From: Ascaphus truei
Taxonomy: Eukaryota; Chordata; Amphibia; Anura; Ascaphidae
DNA length: 64,000 nucleotides
NCBI GenBank assembly: GCA_036426205.1
Contig: CM071573.1
Location: 43,574,643 to 43,638,642 of the forward strand
Direction: 5' to 3'
Each line of letters begins with the position of its first letter. Positions within the stretch are counted from its first letter, which is position 1. The position numbers and the translations under genes are program-made. The notes beneath the pieces are model-generated. The model was not told where the DNA came from. It did no database searches and saw nothing but the letters and a program-made list of their open reading frames with translations. This document shows, piece after piece, positions 55,350-64,000 of this stretch.

Positions 55350-55739
55350 GGCCCTGGACATGTTTGCTGCGTGCTTGCGGAAGCGTGCTGACGCGCGCTC
55401 CCGCTCAGCACTGAGCCCCTGCAGCCGCAATTAGAGCGGCTTTAGTAGGGGCTCACCTGCGCTTCCGCGCGCTTGCGGAAGCGCAGGTCTTGGGGGAATT
55501 TAAAATTCCCCCGCTTGCCGGCGAGACAGGCCGGTCACGTGAGCGGTTCGCCCAATGAGGGCGAACCAGCTCCGTGACGTCTCTGGCCCGCCCCCGGACA
55601 GTGACGCGCCCGCCCCCGGACTGCCCCCTGACGGCCGCTGAGAGCGCTTGCGGTAAGCAACCGCAAGGCCAGGGAAAGCACCCGCTTTCCCTGCGCCTCA
55701 GCGCGCCTCAGCACGCCAGCAGGGACCATGGACTCGGCC
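55350..55739 (+). mobile_element. CpG-rich Harbinger-type MITE E
   Basis: TTA on both sides (55347-55349, 55740-55742), GGCCCTGGACATG and CCATGGACTCGGCC ends. Contains GGTTCGCCCAATGAGGGCGA (CCAAT at 55552) and TGACGT at 55575, the same 23-nt spacing as in MITEs C and D, plus CTTGCGGAAGCGC hairpins. Strong local CpG island on an AT-rich background. Confidence 0.78.
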
Positions 55740-56829
55740 TTAGATTTGATCAATGACCCCCCAGTGTTTTTATGCACCACTGTAATCATCACAGCTTGAA
55801 CTTCTTTATCTTTGCGCATATTCTTTGCCCTGTGCTATTGAACCATGATCAATTAACTCCCTAATAGAGAATGTCAGCATGGAGAAAAAGAGACAGATTA
55901 AAAGATCAGAGAGGATGTGACTGAGCTGAAGGAACAAACTGAATGAAACCATTCTCCCTTTCCACACTTTGTACTGTATCTTCAGACATTAATATAGACA
56001 CAAAGGGGAGGGAGGGGAGAGACAAGAGCTGTGAAGCCCAAGACTATAATAATAGGTTGAAAGCACAGACCTAGCCATTCCCAAGATTTTCACACCAGGA
56101 GTTATAATATAGTGAACCATACAGAACACTATCCAACAGAGATCTCGTGAGGATCTGTGCAAATACAGAAAGGGACAGAGATATATTTACCTTTACTGAC
56201 TGTCACACACAATGGTACAGAACACAGACTGGGGGGTTAGCAATCATGGTATTGCTAAAGCATTCCATAGAAGTTGTGTTCTGAAACCAGCACATGTCAC
56301 AGAGTTGGATGTCAAATCAGTATGGGCTTGAGTTAACATGCGTAAAGAAAACGTTACCATGTCCTTTCAGATCTTAGCAATGCAGTATTAGCCAAATAAA
56401 CCCTTACCATTACCGTTCCAGGGTTTCCCCGCCCTTTCTGCATCTTTTGGTCGCTCCTGGAGTGATCACATGATTTGGCTGGTGACCAAATGACGAAAAC
56501 TTTCAATTGGGCCGGCCACTTTGTTAGAGTAGTTAGGTCAATTTGCCCCTACTAAATGGAGCAGGTACGTCACAAGAGCTGCTGGCATGTCAGGGCTCAT
56601 GCCATACCAGCTATATCATAAGGGCATGGAAAAGCTAATAATAACTCCCTAGTGTAGAGACAGTGTTTTGGTAATCTTGTATTTTATTACCTCCTAGTTC
56701 ATTTACATGTATTTAATATGAAATGAATATTGTTGTTATGATCCTAATGTACATTGGTTCCCTCAATGCAAATTTAATTTACAGAGCAGGATGACTTCAT
56801 GCTTGTGTGTATTGCAGAGCTTTCTGCGT
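55740..56829. other. No gene seen
   Basis: AT-rich to mixed, without recognised features. Confidence 0.4.
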
Positions 56830-57625
56830 TAAACCAGCCTCTTCCCCTCAGGACCGCCGATGGGGGGGACAGATGGGACAGGTGTCCCAGTCGCAGTGGC
56901 TACGGGGGCCCAGCCGGTGCTGAACGTTGGGCCCGACCCTCTGGCCAGCTCTCCCCCAACTACAGGCCTCTTCCTTACTTTGTCCCATTCCGAGCTTCCA
57001 ACGTTGGTATGTGATGGGCCTTTCTAACGTCAGCGCGCCGGAAGTAAGGTGGGCTTAGCTTCCGGCGTGCGCCGGCATTACAGCGAGGCCCGGTGTGGGA
57101 CAGAGTAAGGAAGAGACCTGCAGCTGAGCGAGAGCCAGGGCCGACCACGAGAAGATAGAGGTCGGCCCAACTTGCAGCGCTGTCCGGCACCCCGCAGCCA
57201 CAGGGACCGGCCCGGCCTGACCATCCACAAAGTCTGTTTTTATTTAAATATATATTTGGGGGCTGGGGGTATTTTTTAATATGTATTGGGGGGTGTATTT
57301 TGTATATGTATTGGGGGGGATATTTTTTATATGTATTGGTGGGGTGTATTTTTATTATGTATTGGGGGTGGGGTTATATGTATTTACGTGGGTTGTTTTT
57401 TTTTGGTATGTATTGTGTGGAGTGGGGGATTGAGTGAGAGTGGGGTAATTGACGGAAGGTGGTGGCGAGTGAGAGGAGAGAAGGGGGGAGGGAGTGAATG
57501 AGGAAAAGAGGGAGTAAGAGTGAGATGCAGGGGAGGGAAATACATCGGAAGAAGGTGGGAAATAGAGGGGGCTCGTTAGGTGTGAAATGGGGGGGGCGCT
57601 CACTATAGTCCTGGCCCCCAGGAAA
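56830..57625. repeat. GC-rich composite repeat with G-rich minisatellite
   Basis: A GC-rich left part (GGGGGCCCAGCCGGTGC, CTTCCGGCGTGCGCCGG) resembles, inverted, the GC-rich ends at 48470 and 49240-49370 (CTTCCGGCACGCACTGG). It is followed by 57262-57390, a roughly 28-bp tandem repeat of ATGTATTGGGGGGTGTATTT, and a purine-rich tail to 57600. Frames are low-complexity. Confidence 0.6.
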
Positions 57626-58429
57626 TCTATCCACTAACAAAATCAATAACCCCTCCTTCCAGCCACTTCAGGGAATACATGTATAGCAGAGATCTTCTAG
57701 CGGTATTCCAGGCAGCTCAAGTCATTACCATTAACGCCAGCATGATATACAAGAGGGAGATTTCTTTAAGGGCTGACTATGAAGCAAAGGCCCTTTTTGC
57801 TATTGAATGGACAATACAGTAAATGTATCATTTTCCTGTGGTGGCACCTCTGTATTGATTAAAGCGATTTGCCCCAACCTCTCTCAATGAGAGATTTGAG
57901 GAGACGTTATTTAATTTTTTATTGCGCTTTTCTGATACAAATAATCCATCAATAATTTTTTTTTTTTTTTTTTTAGATTTAAACCTCTTCGGTGGTTAAT
58001 CTGCATATAAGAATATAAGAATCTGTTTCTTACATGTCACGCAGCGGTGAGCAGCAAAATGGCGCAAAGCATCAAAACATACTTTGCTGTGTGTTGATAA
58101 AAAAAAAAAAAAGACATCGGACTCCTTGTAATTGCAATTGTTTCCGAAATGATTTGCCATTTTCTAATGTAACCCAGGCCAAACAATGTGTTTCATGGCA
58201 CTATGAAAGGTCGAGTCCCAGCCTTTTTATTTAAAGAAGCAGCAGCATAGACCCTGGGAAGAATGAAAGAGGCTTTTGCTGTTCTCTGAACCTTTTTTTT
58301 TTTTTATTAGATATTTCACATTCAGATGTACAACAACCAGTTCCCCCAGCGTGATGTCTCCAGCCACAGAGTAGCCAGCAATATCTGCATTAGAAAGTTT
58401 GCATCCTTTCACTGAAGTTTCACAGACAC
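57626..58429. other. No gene seen
   Basis: AT-rich, with T-runs at 57955 and 58290. Confidence 0.4.
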
Positions 58430-58560
58430 CCTCACATCACATAACAGCAAAAAGGCGTGCAGAAAGAGGCCAACATCATATCACATAGCAGCAGCAAGGA
58501 GTGCAGAAGGGGACAACCTCATATCACATAGCAGCCATAAGGAGTGCAGCAGGCCAGGAA
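58430..58560. repeat. Short tandem repeat, about 45-bp unit, three copies
   Basis: ATCACATAACAGCAAAAAGG, ATCACATAGCAGCAGCAAGG and ATCACATAGCAGCCATAAGG begin successive units, each followed by a GTGCAG phrase. Confidence 0.75.
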
Positions 58561-60070
58561 AAGAAACCCCTCACCCCCCTCCCCCTATCCCCTCCACCCC
58601 CTACAATTTTCTATAGCAAGCCCAAAATAAACAACATAACCTATCACAAAAATAAAAATGCATGTCTTTACTCTGCAAAATAAATGACATTCAGTATCAC
58701 TTACTTTAATCCCCCCTACCCCCCATACCATGGTATAATCTACCCTGGATGGTATGCAGGAAGGAAACACCCTTTTCCTTTTTTAACAGAGACTGCCCCA
58801 TGGATGTGTAACATCAAATTGTGTTGAACATTAACTATACCTGCATTATACTGACTGACCTCAGGACACCACATTAAAGGTTAGTAAAGTTTCAGATAAG
58901 GAAACAAAAAAGATTGCTGGGCCCAGCAAAAAAACAAAACAGAAGGAAAGAAAGGTGGTGCACTGGATGCCAAAAAGCAAACATGCATTTAACTTACACA
59001 ATAGTACAAGAAACCCATGTCACAGACATCTTCCTTGGAAAGTATGTTTCAAATAAAAAGATACATCGTTTTGTTGATTTGAACATCCCTCTTCATGACT
59101 TAATGTATTAGTGCTTTTCTCTGGACCTGTACAAACCAGGACAATATTTCATGTGTCTGTCCCCAAAAAGAAGACGTTATCACCGCAGAATAGGCCAAAT
59201 AAAACTGCTTGCAAACAGACACTGCTAGAAGCTCAGATCTCATTTATTTCCAGCGTGTGAAGTCCATTACATAAACGTGGGAATAGCTTTGCCACAGCTC
59301 TATTACCAACATACACTATGAAAACTGTCATTCTAGAAGTATGTTTATTTTACTTTAAGTGTGGAAGATTGCATTTCCCCTTCCGTTTATTGCAACACAG
59401 GGGAAACTGCAATATTAACCAATGGATCACACATTTCTTCTGAATGTGAGCTGAAGCTGAATGTTGGCCGTTCTGCGCTGCAAATAACTTCAAGTGTTTA
59501 TTTTCATTTATTTGAATTTATTGTTACGAGTTATTTACTGCTTGGAATATAAATAAGATGAGTAGAAGAGACCTTTTCACCTTGTGTTATTTAAGGTTTT
59601 CACCCTCCTGATATGACAGATGAAAGGAGTCACACTAAGTAAAAATTATTACCCTAATAATATGTTGTATTTATATATAACTTTTTGGTTCTAATAATAT
59701 TACTAACCAGTTACAGCTATACAAGATAATGTAAAAAATCCCACAAAGTGAATACTAAATATACACTTTAATGGAAATGATACCTTAATAAATACTAATA
59801 CCTAGTCAAGCCGCCTCCTTGGTCGAGTTAAAAAAAAAAAGGATCTATTAATCTATAGCAGTAAACACAGCAGTAATGTGAGACCAATTAATAAATGTCC
59901 AACCACTTTCACAAAGAGATATATCACTCAGGGCTTACATTATTATTACATTATTTGCATATCACTACTTGTCAATGTCATGTTTTGGGTCATGTCTGTG
60001 CTGCAAAATCCACATGACACCCACATCATTTCGGTTTGTATAGGTGACTAACATAGCCCATCGCCACTTA
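58561..60070. other. No gene seen
   Basis: AT-rich. Short frames without domains. Confidence 0.4.
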
Positions 60071-60205
60071 GGGGTTATTCAATAAACTGGGACAGTGCCA
60101 ATCATGACACTATCACACAGGCACACCCATTGACTTCAATTTGCGTTTCTGTGCATTAGTGCCCAGATCGGCACTATCTCAGTTTAATGGATAACCTCCC
60201 CCCCC
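60071..60205. mobile_element. MITE with GGGGTTATTCAATAAACTG ends
   Basis: Left terminus GGGGTTATTCAATAAACTG and right CAGTTTAATGGATAACCTCC are imperfect inverted repeats; TTA precedes the left end. A partial copy lies at 31785. Probably Harbinger-like. Confidence 0.6.
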
Positions 60206-60210
60206 TAGTA

Positions 60211-60435
60211 CAGGGGTTCTCAATCAACTCCAGTCCTCAAGACACCCCTGCCCAAAATGTCAGATTTTCAGGATATCCCTGCTACAGCACAAGAAGCTCA
60301 ATCAGTGGCTCAGTTGAAGACTACACCCCCTGTGCTGAAGCAGGGTCTGATTGAGACACCTGTGCTGAAGCTAGGATATCCTGAATACCTTACCTGTTTG
60401 GGGGGGGGGGGAGAGACTGGGGTTGAGAACCCCTG
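60211..60435. mobile_element. hAT-like MITE, expanded copy
   Basis: Starts CAGGGGTTCTC and ends GAGAACCCCTG, with the GGATATCCCTGC centre partly duplicated and a G-run near the right end. Flanks CCCTAGTA and CCCTGTGA match at 5 of 8. CCCTAGTA is also the exact duplication around the copy at 24246. Confidence 0.78.
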
Positions 60436-61394
60436 CCCTGTGACTTGGTCTTCTGAGCTGCACTCTGGATGTAAATTCTGCCCAATCTGGTCCGCTCGCC
60501 CCTCGAACAACTAGTGACAGGAAATAGTTTATTTCTAAAAAGCTATTCCATTCACAAGAAATTGTTACTAATTTCTTTTCACCACACTTTTCTAATCTTC
60601 TGTAGAAAACCCATTAGCTGCAAGATTCACAGTAACTTGGTAATGAAAAATGTAATTCACACGACAGGAGCAGCTGGAATCCTTTAAATGTTGTTTGAAT
60701 AAAATGTTTCAAAAATCTAAATGTATATGTGTAGACTGTCATAATACCCAACTTGTGAAATCCTTGAATACACTGAAATCTCCTTTTCTTTAAGGACCAT
60801 CTGGAGTAGCCCTGATATTAGGGCTTCAGGGTTTATTTAACGGAAAAAACAATTATATTTCAGTGAAAATAATCAAATGATTGAATTTGACCCTAACAGT
60901 ATGTAACCCGGTCCCCCCCATGGTCCTCTGGTACGTGGGTGCATGGCTGCTCTGGTGCAGGGAGCAAGGAGACTGGCGAGCGGGTCGACGAGCTCTGCTG
61001 AGGGCACCGCCATCTTGAAAATGCTGTGCATGCGCAAAAGCAACTTGCACATGCGTAGAGAGGTACGGGTAGTCAGCGGCAGTAGTTGCCCTAGGCACGG
61101 TGGATAGGGGGCTACAAGTATATGTTTAAATCCTAACTACCGATGCAGCCAGATTGTCGCATAGTCTTCACGGGAGGTGCATCTCCCCCCCACCCCCACA
61201 TCCGCCCCCCATGCATTTATTAGTTGCTCGCGTTTGGCATGCGAATGTGACACAGTGACACAGAGTGACAGGGGAGTGACAATGGCGTTTTAGCATTGGT
61301 TGCAATTCTGCTCAGAAATGATAGTAGGCGCTAGTGTGCTATTATGTCTTCAAAATCTAAATGCAATGTAACCCATCCCTTATTCCTGTTCAAG
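60436..61394. other. No gene seen
   Basis: AT-rich, then a GC-richer patch at 60900-61090 that is probably repeat-derived. Confidence 0.4.
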
Positions 61395-61680
61395 CGTCAC
61401 AGTAACGGCACACCGCGGCACAGTAATGGACAGTAACGGCACACCGCGGCACAGTAACAGCACACTGCAGCACAGTAACGGACAGTAACAACACACTGCG
61501 GCATAGTAACGTCACACTGCGGCATAGTAACGTCACACTGCGGCATAGTAACGTCACACTGAGGCATAGTAATGTCACACTGCGGCACAGTAATGGCACA
61601 TGGCGGCACAGTAATGTCACATCGCGGCACAATGACGGCATACCACGGCACAGTGACGACACACCGTGGCGCAGTTGTGC
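61395..61680. repeat. Minisatellite, 21-bp unit, about 13 copies
   Basis: Unit about GGCACAGTAACGTCACACTG plus C. Being a multiple of three, it keeps frames open and yields a minus-strand heptapeptide repeat like SVTLLCR (61390-61662). I regard this as an artefact of unit length. Confidence 0.9.
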
Positions 61681-62329
61681 TTGCTACACAGAGTGACAGT
61701 GGAGGGCGTGTTGAGTACAAAAGATCTCTTTACCAGCACATTTATGAACTACTAAACACCTTTAATAAAGGCAAGACACAGAAAGGGTTGGGTACTTGTG
61801 TATACAGTGCGTATGAGCAGTCAGGCTATGTGACATTAAGCACAGTTTTATTATCACACTCGTATAACTTTGAGTGGTTGAAATGCATCACCAGAATGGA
61901 CAGCAAATCGGTATGATTGAAGGATAAGATTTAAGGGAAGAATAATTTGGATGTGTAAGAGAAGCTGGTTGCAGTCATTTGGCAGCTGGAAAGTCTAAAG
62001 CAATGACTTCTTTTTTATTTGATACCCTATTTTATGAGCTATATTACTTATGAGCTTTATCAATCTCTGCACTTTTTTTTCTTAAGAAAGAAAATTCATA
62101 CAGTAATATCCTGTTATATACTGTACCTGTATTGGAAACCCCCTATGCACTCCCCAACTTTGTAAGGATACCATTTAACCCTGTTTAAGGCCGAGAGGAC
62201 AGCAATGTTGTCTCCTTTGAAGGGGTTAAAATCCTAGGGGATGATCTCACCCACCTCTTAAAGGAAAGAGGAGAAAGGAACCTCTGCCTACATTTACAAT
62301 CGAAGGGCTGGGGAGCATTGTGAGCCCAC
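61681..62329. other. No gene seen
   Basis: Spacer without recognised features. Confidence 0.4.
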
Positions 62330-62432
62330 AGGCAGTGCAAGAGGGGCCACGGCAATGCAAGAGAGGCCACGGGCAGTGCAAGAGGGGCCACGGGCAGTGC
62401 AAGAGGGGCCACGGCAATGCAAGAGAGGCTAT
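62330..62432. repeat. Minisatellite, 21-bp unit, about 5 copies
   Basis: Unit about GGGCAGTGCAAGAGGGGCCA plus C, with alternating GGCAATGCAAGAGAGGCCAC variants. It creates a short RGHGQCK peptide repeat on the plus strand, an artefact. Confidence 0.88.
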
Positions 62433-64000
62433 GTCATGTCCTCCTCATGTTTCCAACAAGAAACTCCATAAAAGTGATTATGACATTGATAGAAAATGGA
62501 GCTGGAATACAACTGAGGAGAGAGTGATTAATACTTTTTCTACCACATTGTGTCATTTAAAACAGAATTATTTTTTGTAGTGTAAATGTAAATACATTTT
62601 CCCGGCACCTTTCTCCCTACAAAAAGACAGCTGTAAAAACAAACATGGTGTAGCATCTCCGGCTGAGTTGCAGCATGTTACTGGAAGTAAAATGGTACAA
62701 TGAAAAATAATTGATAACTTGGTCAGTGTAGCCTCAGGCCTTTAATAGTGTTCATAAAACGTTTAGTAACCTCTTGCAGCCAGCAGCTTTTAACACATTA
62801 CCGTGCAGCTCCGATGACCGCAAGACAGTTATGCAAAAGTGAACATCTATTAAATTAAACCCATTCTGCATTTAGTTTTTTTAGAAATTGGGGGGGGGGG
62901 GGGAATCCTATGTATTGTATGTAACTAAATTGTCAAGTCTGAGAAGTGTCCACATACGCATCAACAGCTGAAACGTGTAGCTCAAAGGTTGATCATGCCG
63001 CCTGGTAATAGAAACACCCCCCACTTCTTTATACTGATGTCAGAGAAGGAGCAGGGAAATGTTATACCAAGCAAATATCCACTCTCTGCTAGGGTGAGGC
63101 ATGTCAGAAATATCTCTGTGGTTGCAATATTTTGGTATTTGCAGAAACAGCGCACATTGCCAAAGAGAAATACAACACACAAGTGCTTAAAAAATGTAAG
63201 CATTTCTTAAATGAACAGATACTGTCTGTACGGACTGATTAGATGTTTAGTAAGGCCAAGCGGCGTGTTTCCTAATGTGTGTTTTGTACAAGCTCTGTAA
63301 GTATTCCTTTATTACATTTTGGTTTTCAAGCCCTTGTGTTGTATTTCTTTTTTGGCTAAGGGCACGGTTTCTACATATGCCATATGTGACTTGTTTGGGA
63401 AGTCGGAGAAGTGTACAGTATTAAAAGAAAACAGATTGCACAATCAATGTTTTCCAGTCCTTTGGGCTTATTATTTTTTCACAAGAACAGCAGATTGACA
63501 CTCTAACAAGTCGGAATACAGATCAGCACATGCTGTGATCAGCACTGAATTGTTAAGGCAGCAAACTTTGGACCCGCTGTCACATGCTGATTGAGTGCTA
63601 GCCAATGGGAGACGACAGGCATCTCGGCGAAGCCTCTAGATGTGCTCAGGTTTTTCAGAACTCAAGCCAGTTTATCTCGGAGGGCTACACAGAATCAGCA
63701 GCTACAGGGTTTAATTGAGATGCATGTCAGGGGGTGGGTTTCAAATATCTCTAGCAAAGAAGGAGTGTAACTAAGATAAATACAGAGTACACTTATGACA
63801 ATGAGGAGGTGCAGTGGACTGTAGAATAATGCTTGAATTTAGACACATTTGGATTGGATTCTATGCAATGATGATTTATACAGAGTTGTGAATTGTAGGC
63901 ATTCTGGAAGTGAAAGGAAGTGATGGAAATTTGGAAGGAATGATGTGTTACACCTTGCTGATATAGAAGGGGGGCATGGTTGAAGGGATGGATACATAAT
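62433..64000. other. No gene seen; possible weak module at 62945-62985
   Basis: AT-rich with a G-run at 62890-62903. GTCTGAGAAG followed by AGCTGAAACGTGTAGCTC near 62938-62985 keeps a CTGAGAA core and GAAACGT, but the hairpin is poor, so I do not call it separately. No coding sequence is recognised to the window end. Confidence 0.4.

Noticed and set aside
61390..61720. Cysteine-rich heptapeptide-repeat proteins on the minus strand
   Set aside because: A 21-bp repeat keeps all frames open; composition and lack of flanking coding sequence argue against a gene.
1..64000. CRISPR arrays, operons, prophage or bacterial genes
   Set aside because: Repeats are tandem without unique spacers, no dense coding is present, and the transposon families are animal types.

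Overview
This window looks like non-genic, repeat-dense chromosomal DNA from a large vertebrate genome, most likely an amphibian and probably a frog or toad. It is AT-rich and CpG-poor between islands of transposon-derived sequence. I find no intact host gene, no convincing exon, no tRNA or rRNA gene and no bacterial or viral gene. Nearly all long open frames are by-products of minisatellites, palindromes or low-complexity DNA. The real protein-like sequence is all decayed retrotransposon: an L2-like LINE (about 26.2-29.3 kb, minus strand), a Tx1/L1-like LINE (about 52.25-54.93 kb, minus), and a probable Penelope-like element (PLE) reverse-transcriptase fragment (about 45.6-45.9 kb, plus). The organism call rests on this mix of families and is an inference, not a database result.

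Layout. 0-10 kb: a short palindrome, a hAT-like palindromic MITE carrying a nested TTAA-flanked MITE, a 49-bp minisatellite, a large inverted duplication (6.45-8.09 kb) and a second TTAA MITE. 10-19 kb: a 260-bp foldback, a possible LTR piece, a Harbinger-type MITE, and a GC-rich repeat complex with internal palindromes. 19-26 kb: a 38-bp minisatellite, two hAT MITEs and two foldbacks. 26-33 kb: the L2 LINE, a probable solo LTR, and an L2 tail interrupted by a Harbinger MITE. 33-39 kb: two CpG-rich Harbinger MITEs, a PLE-type terminal repeat, a palindrome of about 780 bp and LTR/L2 debris. 39-50 kb: TTAA, pogo-like and small MITEs, PLE remains, two telomere-like repeat copies and a 1.66-kb TIR element with CA-rich tandem repeats. 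50-64 kb: the Tx1/L1 LINE, a fourth CpG-rich Harbinger MITE, GC-rich repeats and two 21-bp minisatellites.

The most interesting signal is a compact 36-40 nt module found about ten times on both strands (best at 17537, 22955, 25030, 35232 and 44277). It has a short outer stem, a TTGANAA or CTGANGA core plus an extra A, a hairpin, GAAA, a small palindrome (ACGCGT in four cases) and the return strand of the outer stem. This matches the hammerhead ribozyme layout. The two core positions that pair in the hammerhead fold change together (C with G, or T with A), although the extra A is not canonical. One copy lies 1.3 kb upstream of the PLE-like coding fragment on the same strand, and PLEs are known to carry hammerhead motifs. 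I infer a family of PLE-derived self-cleaving, possibly dimer-acting RNAs scattered through this genome. This is untested.
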